Assembly (NCBI RefSeq): GCF_000218485.1
Contig: NZ_AFPB01000174.1
Span: 62,001-126,000 of the forward strand
Length of the DNA: 64,000 bases
Reading direction: 5' to 3'
From: Aquimarina agarivorans
GTDB lineage: Bacteria > Bacteroidota > Bacteroidia > Flavobacteriales > Flavobacteriaceae
The translations under genes were made by a program, and so were the position numbers. Shown here piece after piece: positions 7,854-18,095 of this stretch (the first letter of the stretch is position 1; each line of letters opens with the position of its first letter). The notes under the pieces were generated by a model. The model ran no database searches, had not been told where the DNA came from, and was given only the letters and a program-made list of their open reading frames with translations.

Positions 7854-8613
7854 TCAAAAAACTCGTTAATGGACTACTCGCCTCGGCATGTTGCTTTACG
7901 GGAGCTAATTTAGCTTCGTAAGCCATTCTTCCTGCCTGGACAGCCATTTTAAAAGCTTTTGCCATTTCAACTGGGTTTTGCGAAACTGCGATAGCGGTAT
8001 TTACTAAAACCGCATCAGCACCCAGTTCCATAGCATATGCAGCGTGTGAAGGGGCACCAATACCAGCATCAACTACTACAGGTACATTACTCTGGTCAAT
8101 AATAATTTCTAAAAAATCCTGTGTTTTTAATCCTTTATTACTGCCAATTGGTGCTCCCAAAGGCATTACACATTGAGTGCCTACTTCCTCTAAGCGTTTA
8201 CATAACACAGGGTCGGCATGTATATAAGGCATGACTATAAAACCTAACTTAATCAATTCCTCGGCGGCTTTTAATGTTTCAATAGGATCGGGTAATAAAT
8301 ATTTAGGATCGGGATGAATTTCCAATTTTATCCAATTGGTTTCTAAAGCTTCACGAGCCATTTGCGCTGCAAAAACAGCTTCTTTAGCATCTCTAACTCC
8401 TGAAGTGTTAGGCAACAAATTAATATGCTGATGCTTCAAATGAGTTAAAATATCATCCTGTTCATTGCTAACCTCAACTCTTTTTAAAGCTACAGTAACT
8501 AATTCACTTTCCGAAGCTACTAAAGCTTCTTCCATTAAAACTGATGAACTAAATTTCCCTGTTCCTGTAAACAAGCGAGAGGTGAATTCTTTATTTGCTA
8601 TTTTTAATTTCAT
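7849..8613 (-). CDS. thiG: Thiazole synthase
   Basis: A 254-residue TIM-barrel enzyme that joins 1-deoxy-xylulose 5-phosphate, dehydroglycine and ThiS thiocarboxylate into the thiazole phosphate. Family features visible are FTGTGKF near the start, the Schiff-base lysine context [31 protein letters not shown] and [12 protein letters not shown] with AVLVNTAI near the C terminus. The length is normal. It lies between thiE and the first four-helix-bundle gene, with its stop codon in a heptad array. Confidence 0.93.
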   Translation of the reverse strand: MKLKIANKEFTSRLFTGTGKFSSSVLMEEALVASESELVTVALKRVEVSNEQDDILTHLKHQHINLLPNTSGVRDAKEAVFAAQMAREALETNWIKLEIHPDPKYLLPDPIETLKAAEELIKLGFIVMPYIHADPVLCKRLEEVGTQCVMPLGAPIGSNKGLKTQDFLEIIIDQSNVPVVVDAGIGAPSHAAYAMELGADAVLVNTAIAVSQNPVEMAKAFKMAVQAGRMAYEAKLAPVKQHAEASSPLTSFLS

Positions 8614-8619
8614 ATTTCT

Positions 8620-8647
8620 AGCTGTTGGCTAATAGCTAATTGCTAAA
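8620..8647 (-). repeat. Heptad array across the thiG/thiE junction
   Basis: Four units (AGCTGTT, GGCTAAT, AGCTAAT, TGCTAAA) span the 22-base gap and run into the last codons of thiE, providing its final residues and TAG stop. The unit family resembles that around four-helix-bundle copy 1, but no such gene is present here. Confidence 0.7.
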
Positions 8648-9277
8648 AGTTTGTTCTATTTGTTCTATTCTTTGTTTTAACTCTAATTCACTTTCTCCAG
8701 TTAATAAACCAGAAACAGCAATATTAGATAATCCTGTTTTTGATAATTCTGGAAGGTCGCTTAATGTGATTCCTCCAATACCTACTACAGGCAATTGGAA
8801 ACCTTTCAAAACAATCTGATTTACAATTTCAGAATATCCTTTCGCTCCTAAAATAGGGCTTAACTTATCCTTTGTTGTTGTAAATCTAAATGGCCCTAAA
8901 CCAATATAATCTACTCCATCTTCAATATGCTGCAAACAATCCTCAAGTGTGTTTGCTGTTCCTCCAATAATTGCTTCTTCCCCTAATTGTTTTCTAACTT
9001 CTTTAGGGTTTGTATCTGTTAATCCAACGTGTACTCCATCGGCACCTGATTCTCCTGCAACTCCTATATTATCATTAATAATTAAAACCGCTCCATAGGT
9101 ATCACATATTTTTCGCGCTTCTTTTGCTGCATTTAAATAATCCAGTAATTCAACATTTTTTAGACGTAATTGCACCCATTTACATCCCGATTTGCAAACT
9201 GCTTCTATATTTTGTAAATGCTCAGTGATGGTTTTTCCTTGGGAGATATACTGAAGGTAGGTTTTAGGTAAATTCAT
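8636..9277 (-). CDS. thiE: Thiamine-phosphate synthase
   Basis: A 213-residue TIM barrel that couples thiazole phosphate with HMP pyrophosphate. It has the phosphate/pyrophosphate contacts of ThiE: WVQLRLKN (Q-R), INDN, GADGVHVG, GGTANT, GLGPFRFTTTK and PVVGIGGI. It is the canonical thiE of the two ThiE-like genes in this operon; the other (10585-11172) is more diverged. The last residues and stop lie in a heptad array, so the C terminus was reshaped by the repeat. Confidence 0.9.
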   Translation of the reverse strand: MNLPKTYLQYISQGKTITEHLQNIEAVCKSGCKWVQLRLKNVELLDYLNAAKEARKICDTYGAVLIINDNIGVAGESGADGVHVGLTDTNPKEVRKQLGEEAIIGGTANTLEDCLQHIEDGVDYIGLGPFRFTTTKDKLSPILGAKGYSEIVNQIVLKGFQLPVVGIGGITLSDLPELSKTGLSNIAVSGLLTGESELELKQRIEQIEQTFSN

Positions 9278-9283
9278 AGTAAT

Positions 9284-9320
9284 AAGAAGTTAAGAAGTCA
9301 GGAGTTAAGAAGTTATGGAG
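9284..9320 (-). repeat. Repeat array between thiE and four-helix-bundle copy 2; left arm of a 22-bp perfect inverted repeat
   Basis: Repeated AGTTAAG / AGTCAGG / AGTTATGG units with a 7-8 nt period. Bases 9288-9309 are the exact complement of 9717-9738 (22 bp). The array contains the stop codon and the last five codons (NSITS) of the four-helix-bundle gene. Confidence 0.8.
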
Positions 9321-9673
9321 TTAACAATTGCTTTGCAATAGGCATTTAGTAATTTGCTTACTTCAATCAAAAGAACCTTTTCATTATCAATCGTGTTCTT
9401 GTAATTTAAATCTTGGGTTAAAATCAAAAAATAACGACATTCTTCTAAAGAGCCTTGTGCGATATTAAAGAATCTAAGCTTGTCTTTCAGTCCTTTCTTT
9501 TTATATCCTTCTGCAATATTTGCAGCAATCGAGGTAACCGCTCTTCTAAATTGAATCGTTAATCCATAAGTCTCTTCTTTAGGAAAACCTTTAGTCATAG
9601 TGTATACACATAAAACAAATTGATGCGCTTTTTGCCACACTAATAAATCTTCAAAAGATTGACTTTTTTTCAT
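9305..9673 (-). CDS. Four helix bundle protein (23S rRNA intervening sequence protein / S23 family), copy 2
   Basis: A 122-residue relative of copy 1, with FEDLLVWQKAH, GFPKEETYGLTIQFRRA, S-I-A-ANIAEGYKKKG and FFNIAQGSLEE, all characteristic of PF05635. It differs clearly from copy 1, so this is not a recent local duplication. It lies between thiD and thiE on the operon strand. Its final codons are made of repeat units, and a perfect 22-bp inverted repeat encloses the gene (9288-9309 and 9717-9738), giving a module of about 450 bases. Confidence 0.87.
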   Translation of the reverse strand: MKKSQSFEDLLVWQKAHQFVLCVYTMTKGFPKEETYGLTIQFRRAVTSIAANIAEGYKKKGLKDKLRFFNIAQGSLEECRYFLILTQDLNYKNTIDNEKVLLIEVSKLLNAYCKAIVNSITS

Positions 9674-9674
9674 A

Positions 9675-9755
9675 CTTAACTTCTTTCTTCTTAACTTCTA
9701 TTTTACAGCTTAACTCCTTAACTCCTGACTTCTTAACTCCTCACTTCTCAACTCC
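9675..9755 (-). repeat. Repeat array upstream of four-helix-bundle copy 2; right arm of the 22-bp inverted repeat
   Basis: About 80 bases of degenerate CTTAACTT / CTTAACTCC / CTGACTTC / CTCACTTC units with a 7-8 nt period fill the gap between the thiD stop and the four-helix-bundle start. Bases 9717-9738 pair perfectly with 9288-9309. A second inner block (9675-9699) could pair alternatively with the same left array. Confidence 0.8.
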
Positions 9756-9772
9756 AATTTCAGCCTCTCAAA

Positions 9773-10537
9773 TTAAAATCTAAAATTCCCTAATAGCTCT
9801 TTATTACTTCCCAAATATTTTTCTGTAAATCGCTTAGCGCGAAAGCAGCTTTTTAACAATGGAAAACCAAGGTTCAGATAAGCAGCCATAGCACTTGATA
9901 ATACGCAACCGCTACCGTGTTTTGGGTAAACAGGATGGTATTTGGGGTTTATTGGATATTTTTCACCTTGTTTGGTGTATAAATAATCTTTTCCTTTTTC
10001 GGATTCGTTATGTCCCCCTTTTAAAAACAGGTTTGTTTTTTCTGTTATATGAGCAATGGTTTCTTCTATTGTTTTTGAAGAGTATAATTTTTGAATTTCA
10101 TCATAATTAGGTGTCAATACATATATTTTTGACAATACTTTATCAAATATTTTTGAATCAAAATTTGTTTGAGTCTCAGCATGAAAGTCAAAATTTGTCG
10201 ATGCACTTAAAACAGGATCTACAATTATTTTAATTTCTGTGTTTAATGAAATTAATACATCAATTATTTCGGACATTGTCCGCCAATTTTGAATAATACC
10301 AATTTTTACTACATCAATGTTGAAACGCTTAAATAGGGTTTCTATTTGTTTTTTTATGGTATCAATATCTGTCCAAATACAATCGATAAATGTAGTATCT
10401 GTTTGAATTGTATTTGCTGTGCAAACGGATAGCCCTTGACACTTTAAAGCTTCAAAGGTTTTACAATCGGCAACTAAACCTGCTCCACCCGAAGGATCAA
10501 AACCTGCAATTGATAATATGTAGGGTCTTTTTTTCAT
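9773..10537 (-). CDS. thiD: Hydroxymethylpyrimidine / phosphomethylpyrimidine kinase
   Basis: A 254-residue ribokinase-like enzyme that phosphorylates HMP-P to HMP-PP for ThiE. GFDPSGGAGLVADCKT near residues 13-28 is the substrate-binding signature, VDPVLSAS lies mid-protein, and KHGSGCVLSSAMAAYL holds the GSGC anion hole and catalytic cysteine. It lies between repeat arrays on both sides, with tenI/thiE2 upstream and four-helix-bundle copy 2 downstream. It is slightly shorter than E. coli ThiD but otherwise ordinary. Confidence 0.9.
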   Translation of the reverse strand: MKKRPYILSIAGFDPSGGAGLVADCKTFEALKCQGLSVCTANTIQTDTTFIDCIWTDIDTIKKQIETLFKRFNIDVVKIGIIQNWRTMSEIIDVLISLNTEIKIIVDPVLSASTNFDFHAETQTNFDSKIFDKVLSKIYVLTPNYDEIQKLYSSKTIEETIAHITEKTNLFLKGGHNESEKGKDYLYTKQGEKYPINPKYHPVYPKHGSGCVLSSAMAAYLNLGFPLLKSCFRAKRFTEKYLGSNKELLGNFRF

Positions 10538-10546
10538 TTTATATTT

Positions 10547-10581
10547 AGTACAAAGTATCGAGTAGTCAGTACAAAGTCTTT
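10547..10581 (-). repeat. Heptad array at the thiD / tenI junction (AGTACAA, AGTATCG, AGTAGTC, AGTACAA, AGTCTTT)
   Basis: Five 7-nt units on the plus strand occupy most of the 47-base gap. The unit family is different from all the others in the operon and no four-helix-bundle gene is present here. Confidence 0.75.
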
Positions 10582-10584
10582 TTA

Positions 10585-11172
10585 TTATTGAATAGTGTCT
10601 TTTAACCTCTCAAAGCTCTTTAATACATTCTCTGATTTCCAAACACTCCCTAAAACCGCTACTCCATTAAATCCTAACTGATAAGCTTCAGAAATATTAG
10701 TTTCATTAATTCCTCCTAAAGCAATAATTCGTTTATCAATATGATTTACATCAAAACCTTTGCCTTCATAACCTTCTTTTGATATGGACGAAAAAACGGG
10801 GCTTAAAAAATGATAATCGAATTCGAACTCACAATTAACTAGGGTTTCCGGTTTATGAAAAGAACTACTAATTGTTTTGCCATACATTTCTAAGTTTAAA
10901 AAATAGCGACCAGGATTATCTATGTGGTTTATTCTTTTTTGTTCTGGAAAATGAATGCCTTTTAAGTTGAATTCATTTATTAATTCGTGAAAATGATGCA
11001 CCACAATTCGGTTGTGATATTGTTTGTCTATTTGATTTAAATAATCACAATGCGCTTGATAATTTTTAGTAGGCTTCCTTAAATGATAATACTGCAAACC
11101 TTCTTGAAAAAGCTGATGTAGTATTTCAATTTCATTAGGAATATCATTTTCTGGAGCTATTAAAATTAGCAT
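10585..11172 (-). CDS. ThiE/TenI-family protein (second thiamine phosphate synthase-like or thiazole tautomerase)
   Basis: About 195 residues of the ThiE/TenI TIM-barrel family: YYHLRKP, IVVHHF, GIHFPEQKR, YHFLSPVFSSISK, IIALGGINETN and GVAVLGSVW. The pyrophosphate-binding INDN of true ThiE is replaced by VVHHFHE, so a TenI-like thiazole tautomerase or a diverged ThiE are both possible. The ATG at 11172 is preferred because MLILIAPEN fits the family start; an earlier in-frame TTG at 11193 lies in the upstream repeat. It sits between four-helix-bundle copy 3 and thiD. Confidence 0.75.
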   Translation of the reverse strand: MLILIAPENDIPNEIEILHQLFQEGLQYYHLRKPTKNYQAHCDYLNQIDKQYHNRIVVHHFHELINEFNLKGIHFPEQKRINHIDNPGRYFLNLEMYGKTISSSFHKPETLVNCEFEFDYHFLSPVFSSISKEGYEGKGFDVNHIDKRIIALGGINETNISEAYQLGFNGVAVLGSVWKSENVLKSFERLKDTIQ

Positions 11173-11185
11173 ATAATAATTATGA

Positions 11186-11213
11186 ATTTTCAATTACGAA
11201 TTACGAATTGTCT
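11186..11213 (-). repeat. Heptad array between tenI/thiE2 and four-helix-bundle copy 3; left arm of an inverted repeat
   Basis: Units ATTTTCA, ATTACGA twice and ATTGTCT. Bases 11191-11210 pair with 11562-11581 at 18 of 20 positions. The array encodes the last codons and stop of the four-helix-bundle gene (IRNS end). Confidence 0.8.
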
Positions 11214-11547
11214 TTTGTATGCTTCCAATAATCTTTAACAGTTCTTCAACATCATTTAATAGTTCTATTTTAACCTTCTCTGAAATATAATCGGAATCAA
11301 ATAGTAAGCGTATCCAGTATTTACTTTCTCTCGCTTCTTTATAGGAAATAGACAATTTAGCATAAAAATCCTTTTTACTTTGACCTCCAATAGCCTCTTC
11401 AATATTTGCTCCAATTGAAGTTCCTGAACGCAGTAATTGTTTTGAAAGAACGAATTCTTTTTTTGATTCCATTAAAAACCGGCAATGTTTTACAATTTTA
11501 ACTGCAAAAGCATAACTTTTTTCTTGTACTACATTACCAGTTTTCAT
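11194..11547 (-). CDS. Four helix bundle protein (23S rRNA intervening sequence protein / S23 family), copy 3
   Basis: About 117 residues from the ATG at 11547; an in-frame TTG nine bases earlier falls in the repeat-rich leader. The sequence KQLLRSGTSIGANIEEAIGGQSKKDF followed by KLSISYKEARESKYWIRLL marks the second major subgroup of the PF05635 family, in which SGTSIGANIEEA replaces the S-P-NIAEG form. The three copies in this operon therefore come from at least two subfamilies, suggesting independent arrivals. It lies between thiC and tenI/thiE2, enclosed by an 18/20 inverted repeat, with its C terminus coded by that repeat. Confidence 0.87.
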   Translation of the reverse strand: MKTGNVVQEKSYAFAVKIVKHCRFLMESKKEFVLSKQLLRSGTSIGANIEEAIGGQSKKDFYAKLSISYKEARESKYWIRLLFDSDYISEKVKIELLNDVEELLKIIGSIQKTIRNS

Positions 11548-11561
11548 TAGTCTCAATTATT

Positions 11562-13554
<1,993 letters not shown>

Positions 13555-13555
13555 T

Positions 13556-13759
13556 TTACCCCCCTTGAGTAGCTTGAATAATAGTAACGGCATCACTATT
13601 ATTAAGCTGGGTTTCTTTCCAATTATTTTTTGAAATTATTTGGTTATTAATAGCTACCGCTATACCTTGTTTGGAAATTGCTAATTGATTTAAAAGCGTG
13701 TCCAATGAGGTGGTGGGTGCTATTGTTTTAGGTTTGTGATTAACGTTTATATGTATCAT
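13556..13759 (-). CDS. thiS: Sulfur carrier protein ThiS
   Basis: A 67-residue ubiquitin-like carrier that ends in the required Gly-Gly (QATQGG). ThiF adenylates this C terminus and it then carries sulfur as a thiocarboxylate to ThiG. The ATG at 13759 (MIHINVN) is chosen over an in-frame TTG at 13783: family members begin right at the first beta strand, and the extra eight codons fall in a heptad array. It is the first gene of the operon, about 120 bases after the TPP riboswitch. Confidence 0.9.
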   Translation of the reverse strand: MIHINVNHKPKTIAPTTSLDTLLNQLAISKQGIAVAINNQIISKNNWKETQLNNSDAVTIIQATQGG

Positions 13760-13770
13760 TTTTAGGATTT

Positions 13771-13798
13771 TGGCTAGTAGCAATAAGCTAAAAGCGTT
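13771..13798 (-). repeat. Heptad array in the thiS leader (TGGCTAG, TAGCAAT, AAGCTAA, AAGCGTT)
   Basis: Four degenerate 7-nt units lie between the TPP riboswitch and the thiS start codon. They belong to the same GCTAAT/GCCAAT family as the thiC/thiS and thiG/thiE arrays. Confidence 0.55.
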
Positions 13799-13874
13799 CC
13801 GTTAATAATTTTATAAACTTTAGAAATAAACTAAATAATATAGTTTAAAAAAGAATAGACGCACTTGGTGCTGA

Positions 13875-13950
13875 CTTTTCCCTTCGTCGGTACTAACCGT
13901 ATCAGGTTCAAAGGGTATTTCTCAGTTCAACTTAATGAACACCCCTAAAG
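13875..13950 (-). ncRNA. TPP riboswitch (THI box)
   Basis: On the minus strand the aptamer core is complete: GGGGTG (13945-13940), a small P3 hairpin, CTGAGA (13925-13920), ACCCTTTGAACCTGAT, then GGTTAGTACC and GAAGGGA (13885-13879). It precedes thiS on the same strand, as expected for thiamine-pyrophosphate feedback on thiS-thiC and the genes that follow. The expression platform is not clear: only a weak GCAC-CAA-GTGC hairpin followed by a T-rich stretch is seen just downstream. Confidence 0.95.
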
Positions 13951-14034
13951 TTTGAAACAAAAGTAATGAAAATAAGATGATCATATATTAATAAAACTTA
14001 AAAAAGCGTTAAAGTAATAGCAGTCCTTATATAA

Positions 14035-16487
14035 ATGATTACTTCAAAAAACAAAATTACTACTAAACTAGTTATCAGTTACCTTTTGGCGATTTCGTTA
14101 AGTGTCATTGCTTTTGTGCTGTTTTACCAACAATTGTCCAACTTCGCCAATATTACAAAAGGGGCGCCTAATAGGAATGAGCATGTTTTTTTGATTAGCA
14201 AAACCATAACTAATTTGTATGAAATTGAAGCGTTAGGAAGGAATTTAATTAGTAAAAAAGATTCAACAGACTTTGATTTGTATCAAACAAAAGTGGAAGA
14301 AATTAATGACGCTATTGATCAGCTAGTTAAAAAATATCCCGATAGTAGCCGAAGGATTCAAATAAACAGTATCAAAGACTTGCTACGCCGGAAAAATATT
14401 AGTGTTGCGCAACTCACCGAAATTTATACTACAAAAAGTACTGAGGATTTTTACACCGCAGCGGTTAAGGAACTAAAACAGGTAGATCCTACCTTTAAAA
14501 GTTATAAGTACACAAACAGGTTTAAAGAGTTCAAACCTCACCAAAGACGCTATTTAATCAAATTACTCGATTATTCAAAACGAGATAATGAAAATAAAAT
14601 CAGTAATAAAACGGTGGATTCTATTGCGGAGTCAGTAACCAATGTGCTTATAAAACTGGCACGGAAAGAACAAGCGATACAAAAACGAATACAATCCAAA
14701 GAGCAGGAGATTATTGAAAATGACCGTGTATTAACCTCACAAATGCGATCCATGCTAACCGATTTGGAATGGCAGGAGTTGCAGCTAGCGGCTAAACGGG
14801 AGCAGGAATCTCAAAAAGTACTTTCCCAAACTTCGCGAATCATACTTTTTTCTACACTATTGTCATTACTAACTGCGCTTACATTTATTTATTTTATTAA
14901 TAAGGATGTAAAAAAGAATACCAAACAGCAGCAACAGTTAGCGGAATCAAAAGCTTATGCGGAACAGCTATTAAAAAGTAAGGAAAACCTAATGAATATG
15001 GTGACGCATGATGTGCGCGCACCTTTGCATAGTATCTTAGGATATTTAGAACTGCTCTCAAATAGTAACATACAGGAAAAGGAATTACATTACATTAATC
15101 AGGCGCAAAAATCATCAGATTATATGCTGCATTTGGTAAATGATTTACTTGATTTTTCAAAAGTAGAGGCAGGAAAATTATCCATTGAATCGGTAACGTT
15201 TCAGCCAAGCGTGGTTATTGAAAATGCTATTAAACAATCAATTCCTTCGGAAGACGTAAAAAACCTCGAAATAGATGTCAATATTGATGCGGCACTTAAA
15301 AGGCTTTTTTTAAGCGACCCTTACCGCATAAAGCAAATTGCCATAAATTTAATTAGTAATGCCTATAAGTTTACACCATCGGGTTTTATTACAATTGATG
15401 CTCACTTAGTTCCTAAAAACAAAAAAATTACCTGAAGTTTATGGTTTCTGACTCAGGAATTGGAATTACAGAAGAAAAACAGAAACATATTTTTGATGCA
15501 TTCTCTCAAGGTGATATTAGCACCACAGTTTATGAAGGTTTTGGATTAGGATTATTTATTACTAAAAGCTTGGTAGACTTGCTAAGAGGTACACTTACGC
15601 TAGAAAGTGAATTAGGTAAAGGGAGTACTTTTGTTTGTTATTTACCTTTGCAGGAAACGAATACCACTGCGCAAGAAGCCAAACAAAAAAACGCGATAAC
15701 AAGTAAAGATTTAGTAAGTATAAAATCCATTCATATATTAATTGTAGACGACGATTCATACCAACTAGGTTTTTTGCAAGAAATTTTAAATCATTATAAA
15801 ATACCACATACAGCGTTTCATGATGTTGAAGAAGCAGTTGCTTTTGCTCAAAATGAAAAGCCAAACCTTATTTTTACGGATATTCAAATGCCAATTCATG
15901 ATGGATTTGACTTTTTAAAGTTATTAAATGCAAACCCTATTACTGCTAAAATTCCTGTAGTTGCCCTTACGGGAAATACCGAAAAGTCAGCTCAGGAATA
16001 TATTGAAAAAGGCTTTGCTAATCGGTTGTTAAAGCCTTACAAACCAGATCATTTGATAGCCACTATAAAAGAAATTATTAATGTAGAAATTTTACCGTCA
16101 TCAATAAGATCATTGCCACAATTAAACTTGGTCACCTCAAGCTATGATTTGACCGATATGTCATTATTTTTAGAACAGGATATGGATGCAGTAAAAAAAA
16201 TACTAGGTACATTTTTAGTGATTACTCAGGAGCGTATTGTAAAGTGGGAGCAAGCCATTTCTAAAAAAGATTTTGAAACATTAAAGGATTTGGCACATAA
16301 AATGAATCCTATGTTTACGCAAGTTAAAGCCGAATCAGTGTATAAAAACCTCAGAGTAATTGAACGAACTAAAGAAAATGAAACTATCGGCTTTTATGGT
16401 TTGTGTGATGAAACGTTACAAGCAATAAAAACAACCATAGGAGAGTTGGAATTATTTATGGCAACCGATGTTGGGGTTGAGGTATAA
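14035..16487 (+). pseudogene. Hybrid sensor kinase with receiver and HPt domains, split by a one-base frameshift at 15421-15427
   Basis: Two frames together form one phosphorelay kinase. The first part (14035-15435) has a transmembrane helix near residues 12-30, a ~240-residue helical sensor region, a second membrane helix near residue 280, a HisKA domain (VTHDVRAPLHSILGYL) and the ATPase N box NLISNAYKFT. The second (15441-16487) continues with DSGIGI, GFGLGLFIT, a receiver (IVDDDS, FTDIQMP, LLKPYKP) and an HPt domain (LAHKMNPMF). Adding one A to the A7 run restores KNYLKFMVSDSG. It is either a sequencing error, a real mutation, or rescued by slippage. Its likely partner is the convergent NtrC-type regulator ending 15 bases away. 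Confidence 0.8.
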
Positions 16488-16501
16488 AAATAACTCCTAA
16501 T

Positions 16502-17860
16502 TTAGTTCAGGTTAATATTGTATCGTTTCAATTTGTTATACAATGTTTTGCGATCAATTTTCAATAACTTTGCTGCTTTGGCTTTATTGCCGTTGGTAAG
16601 TTTTAATGCACGTTCAATAAGTACCGTCTCATTTTCTGAACTTTGTAATGGGGGTAGCGTTTCACTAATTGCATTACTTGATCTTATATGTTCTGGCAAG
16701 GTGTTTACCTGTATTGGTTGATTTGAAGCCGAAAGTAAAACAGCACGTTTAATTACATTTTGAAGTTCTCGTAAATTACCTGGCCAGTTGTATTTTTTAA
16801 AGGCATCAAGTGTTTTGTCATCCAAACCAATGCAATTTTTGTCTAGTTCTACATTTGATTTTTCAATAAATGAATTTGCAAAAAGCGATAAATCCTCGTG
16901 CCTGTCCCGTAAAGAAGGAACATGTATTGAAAACTCATTAAGTCGGTGTAACAAATCCTCTCTAAAATTGCCTTTTTCAGCCGCTTTAGTTAAGTTGCTA
17001 TTAGTTGCTGCTATAATTCGGATATCAACATTAATTTCTGTTTGACTTCCAATGGGTCTTATTTTGCGTTCCTGAATAGCGCGTAAAAGCTGTATTTGCA
17101 ATTCATAACTCAGGTTTCCTATTTCATCTAAAAATAGGGTGCCACCATTAGCCGTGCTAAAATGGCCTTTTTTGTCCGATAGTGCTCCAGTAAATGATCC
17201 TTTAATATGTCCAAAAAATTCGCTTGAAGCAATCTCTTTTGGTATCGCGCCACAATCAACAGGCACAAAAGGTTTATCTGATCGCGTACTCAAATCATGT
17301 ATAGTTTTGGCTATGTTTTCTTTTCCAGTACCACTTTCGCCTATAATGAGTACGGACATAGGAGTTGGAGCCACTAATTCAATATATTCATGTAATTTTT
17401 TAGAAGCAGGACTGGTACCTTTAATAAATTTGGTAGATAATCCAGCCTCCGTTTTTTGCTTAGAATTAATTTCTTTAGGCGCAGTTACGGGTGTTGTTTT
17501 GCTATTAAAGGCTTTTTCAATAACGGAAAGCAATACTGTGGGCTGAATTGGTTTTTCCAAATAATCAATAGCTCCTAATTTTATGGCATTTACAGCAAGA
17601 TTAATTTCGGCATAACTCGTCATCATTACTATAGTAGTATTGTCATGCTCTTTAACGAAAGGTATAATTTCAAGGTCTTCACTATCGGGCAAACGCATAT
17701 CCGATAGTACCAAATCAATTGTATGTTCTAAAAGTTTCTTTTTGGCTTGTTCAAACGAGCCAGCAATTGATACCTGAAATCCTTTTTTAGTTAAAAAAGT
17801 TTCTAGTAAATTACTAAAAGAAATATCATCTTCTACAATTAAAATATGTTTGGACTTCAT
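16502..17860 (-). CDS. Sigma-54-dependent NtrC-family response regulator
   Basis: A 452-residue protein with a receiver domain (VEDDISFS; phospho-acceptor in LVLSDMRLPD; YLEKP). It has an AAA+ domain with Walker A GESGTGKE, GSFTGA in the sigma-54 contact loop (normally GAFTGA) and a Walker B TLFLDEIGN. A Fis-type helix-turn-helix ends the protein (GNKAKAAKLLKIDRKTLYNKLK). It activates RNA polymerase carrying RpoN after phosphorylation. It converges with the hybrid kinase, the obvious partner. Downstream on the operator side, the gene at 18096-18419 has a sigma-54-like promoter and repeated half-sites, so it is the best candidate target. Confidence 0.9.
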   Translation of the reverse strand: MKSKHILIVEDDISFSNLLETFLTKKGFQVSIAGSFEQAKKKLLEHTIDLVLSDMRLPDSEDLEIIPFVKEHDNTTIVMMTSYAEINLAVNAIKLGAIDYLEKPIQPTVLLSVIEKAFNSKTTPVTAPKEINSKQKTEAGLSTKFIKGTSPASKKLHEYIELVAPTPMSVLIIGESGTGKENIAKTIHDLSTRSDKPFVPVDCGAIPKEIASSEFFGHIKGSFTGALSDKKGHFSTANGGTLFLDEIGNLSYELQIQLLRAIQERKIRPIGSQTEINVDIRIIAATNSNLTKAAEKGNFREDLLHRLNEFSIHVPSLRDRHEDLSLFANSFIEKSNVELDKNCIGLDDKTLDAFKKYNWPGNLRELQNVIKRAVLLSASNQPIQVNTLPEHIRSSNAISETLPPLQSSENETVLIERALKLTNGNKAKAAKLLKIDRKTLYNKLKRYNINLN

Positions 17861-17976
17861 AAAAACTATCGACGTTAACGCTTAATATTTTTTCAAATAC
17901 TAAAATAAGTTTCAAGATAGTATTTTTTTAAATAAGTATATTTTATTTTAAAAGATGAATACGATATAATGAGTAA

Positions 17977-18000
17977 GGTCGTTCAATAACATGAACGACC
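17977..18000. repeat. Perfect 9-bp hairpin GGTCGTTCA / TGAACGACC
   Basis: The two arms (17977-17985 and 17992-18000) enclose a 6-base loop in the spacer between the NtrC-type gene and the PepSY-like gene, both on the minus strand. There is no T tract, so it may be an operator for the regulator's own promoter or an RNA structure rather than an intrinsic terminator. Confidence 0.5.
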
Positions 18001-18024
18001 AAACCGAACTAAACATATAAACTA

Positions 18025-18075
18025 TATCATACCTAAAAAACACGTCTTGGACAGTAAGTGATTTTAGGTTTGATA
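18025..18075 (-). terminator. Imperfect 14-bp inverted repeat downstream of the PepSY-like gene
   Basis: TATCATACCTAAAA (18025-18038) and TTTTAGGTTTGATA (18062-18075) pair at 13 of 14 positions around a 23-base loop. It lies 20 bases after the stop codon of the minus-strand gene at 18096 and may end its transcript, though no clean T run follows. Confidence 0.35.
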
Positions 18076-18095
18076 TCGTTCAAAAACATCGAAAA

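Noticed and set aside
9675-9755. CRISPR-like array in the tandem TTAACTCC repeats
   Set aside because: Units are 7-8 bases, contiguous and degenerate, with no unique spacers and no cas genes.
7419-11547. Diversity-generating retroelement, suggested by Avd-like four-helix-bundle proteins
   Set aside because: No reverse transcriptase, template repeat or variable gene is present; the proteins match the stand-alone intervening-sequence group.
15421-15441. Programmed -1 ribosomal frameshift in the hybrid kinase
   Set aside because: The A7 run is not in the X-XXY-YYZ phase of a canonical slippery heptamer, no stimulatory stem was seen, and five other indels elsewhere make error or mutation more likely.
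17139-17546. 135-codon plus-strand frame opposite the NtrC-type regulator
   Set aside because: It is the antisense of a strongly conserved AAA+ domain; the minus-strand gene explains the open frame.
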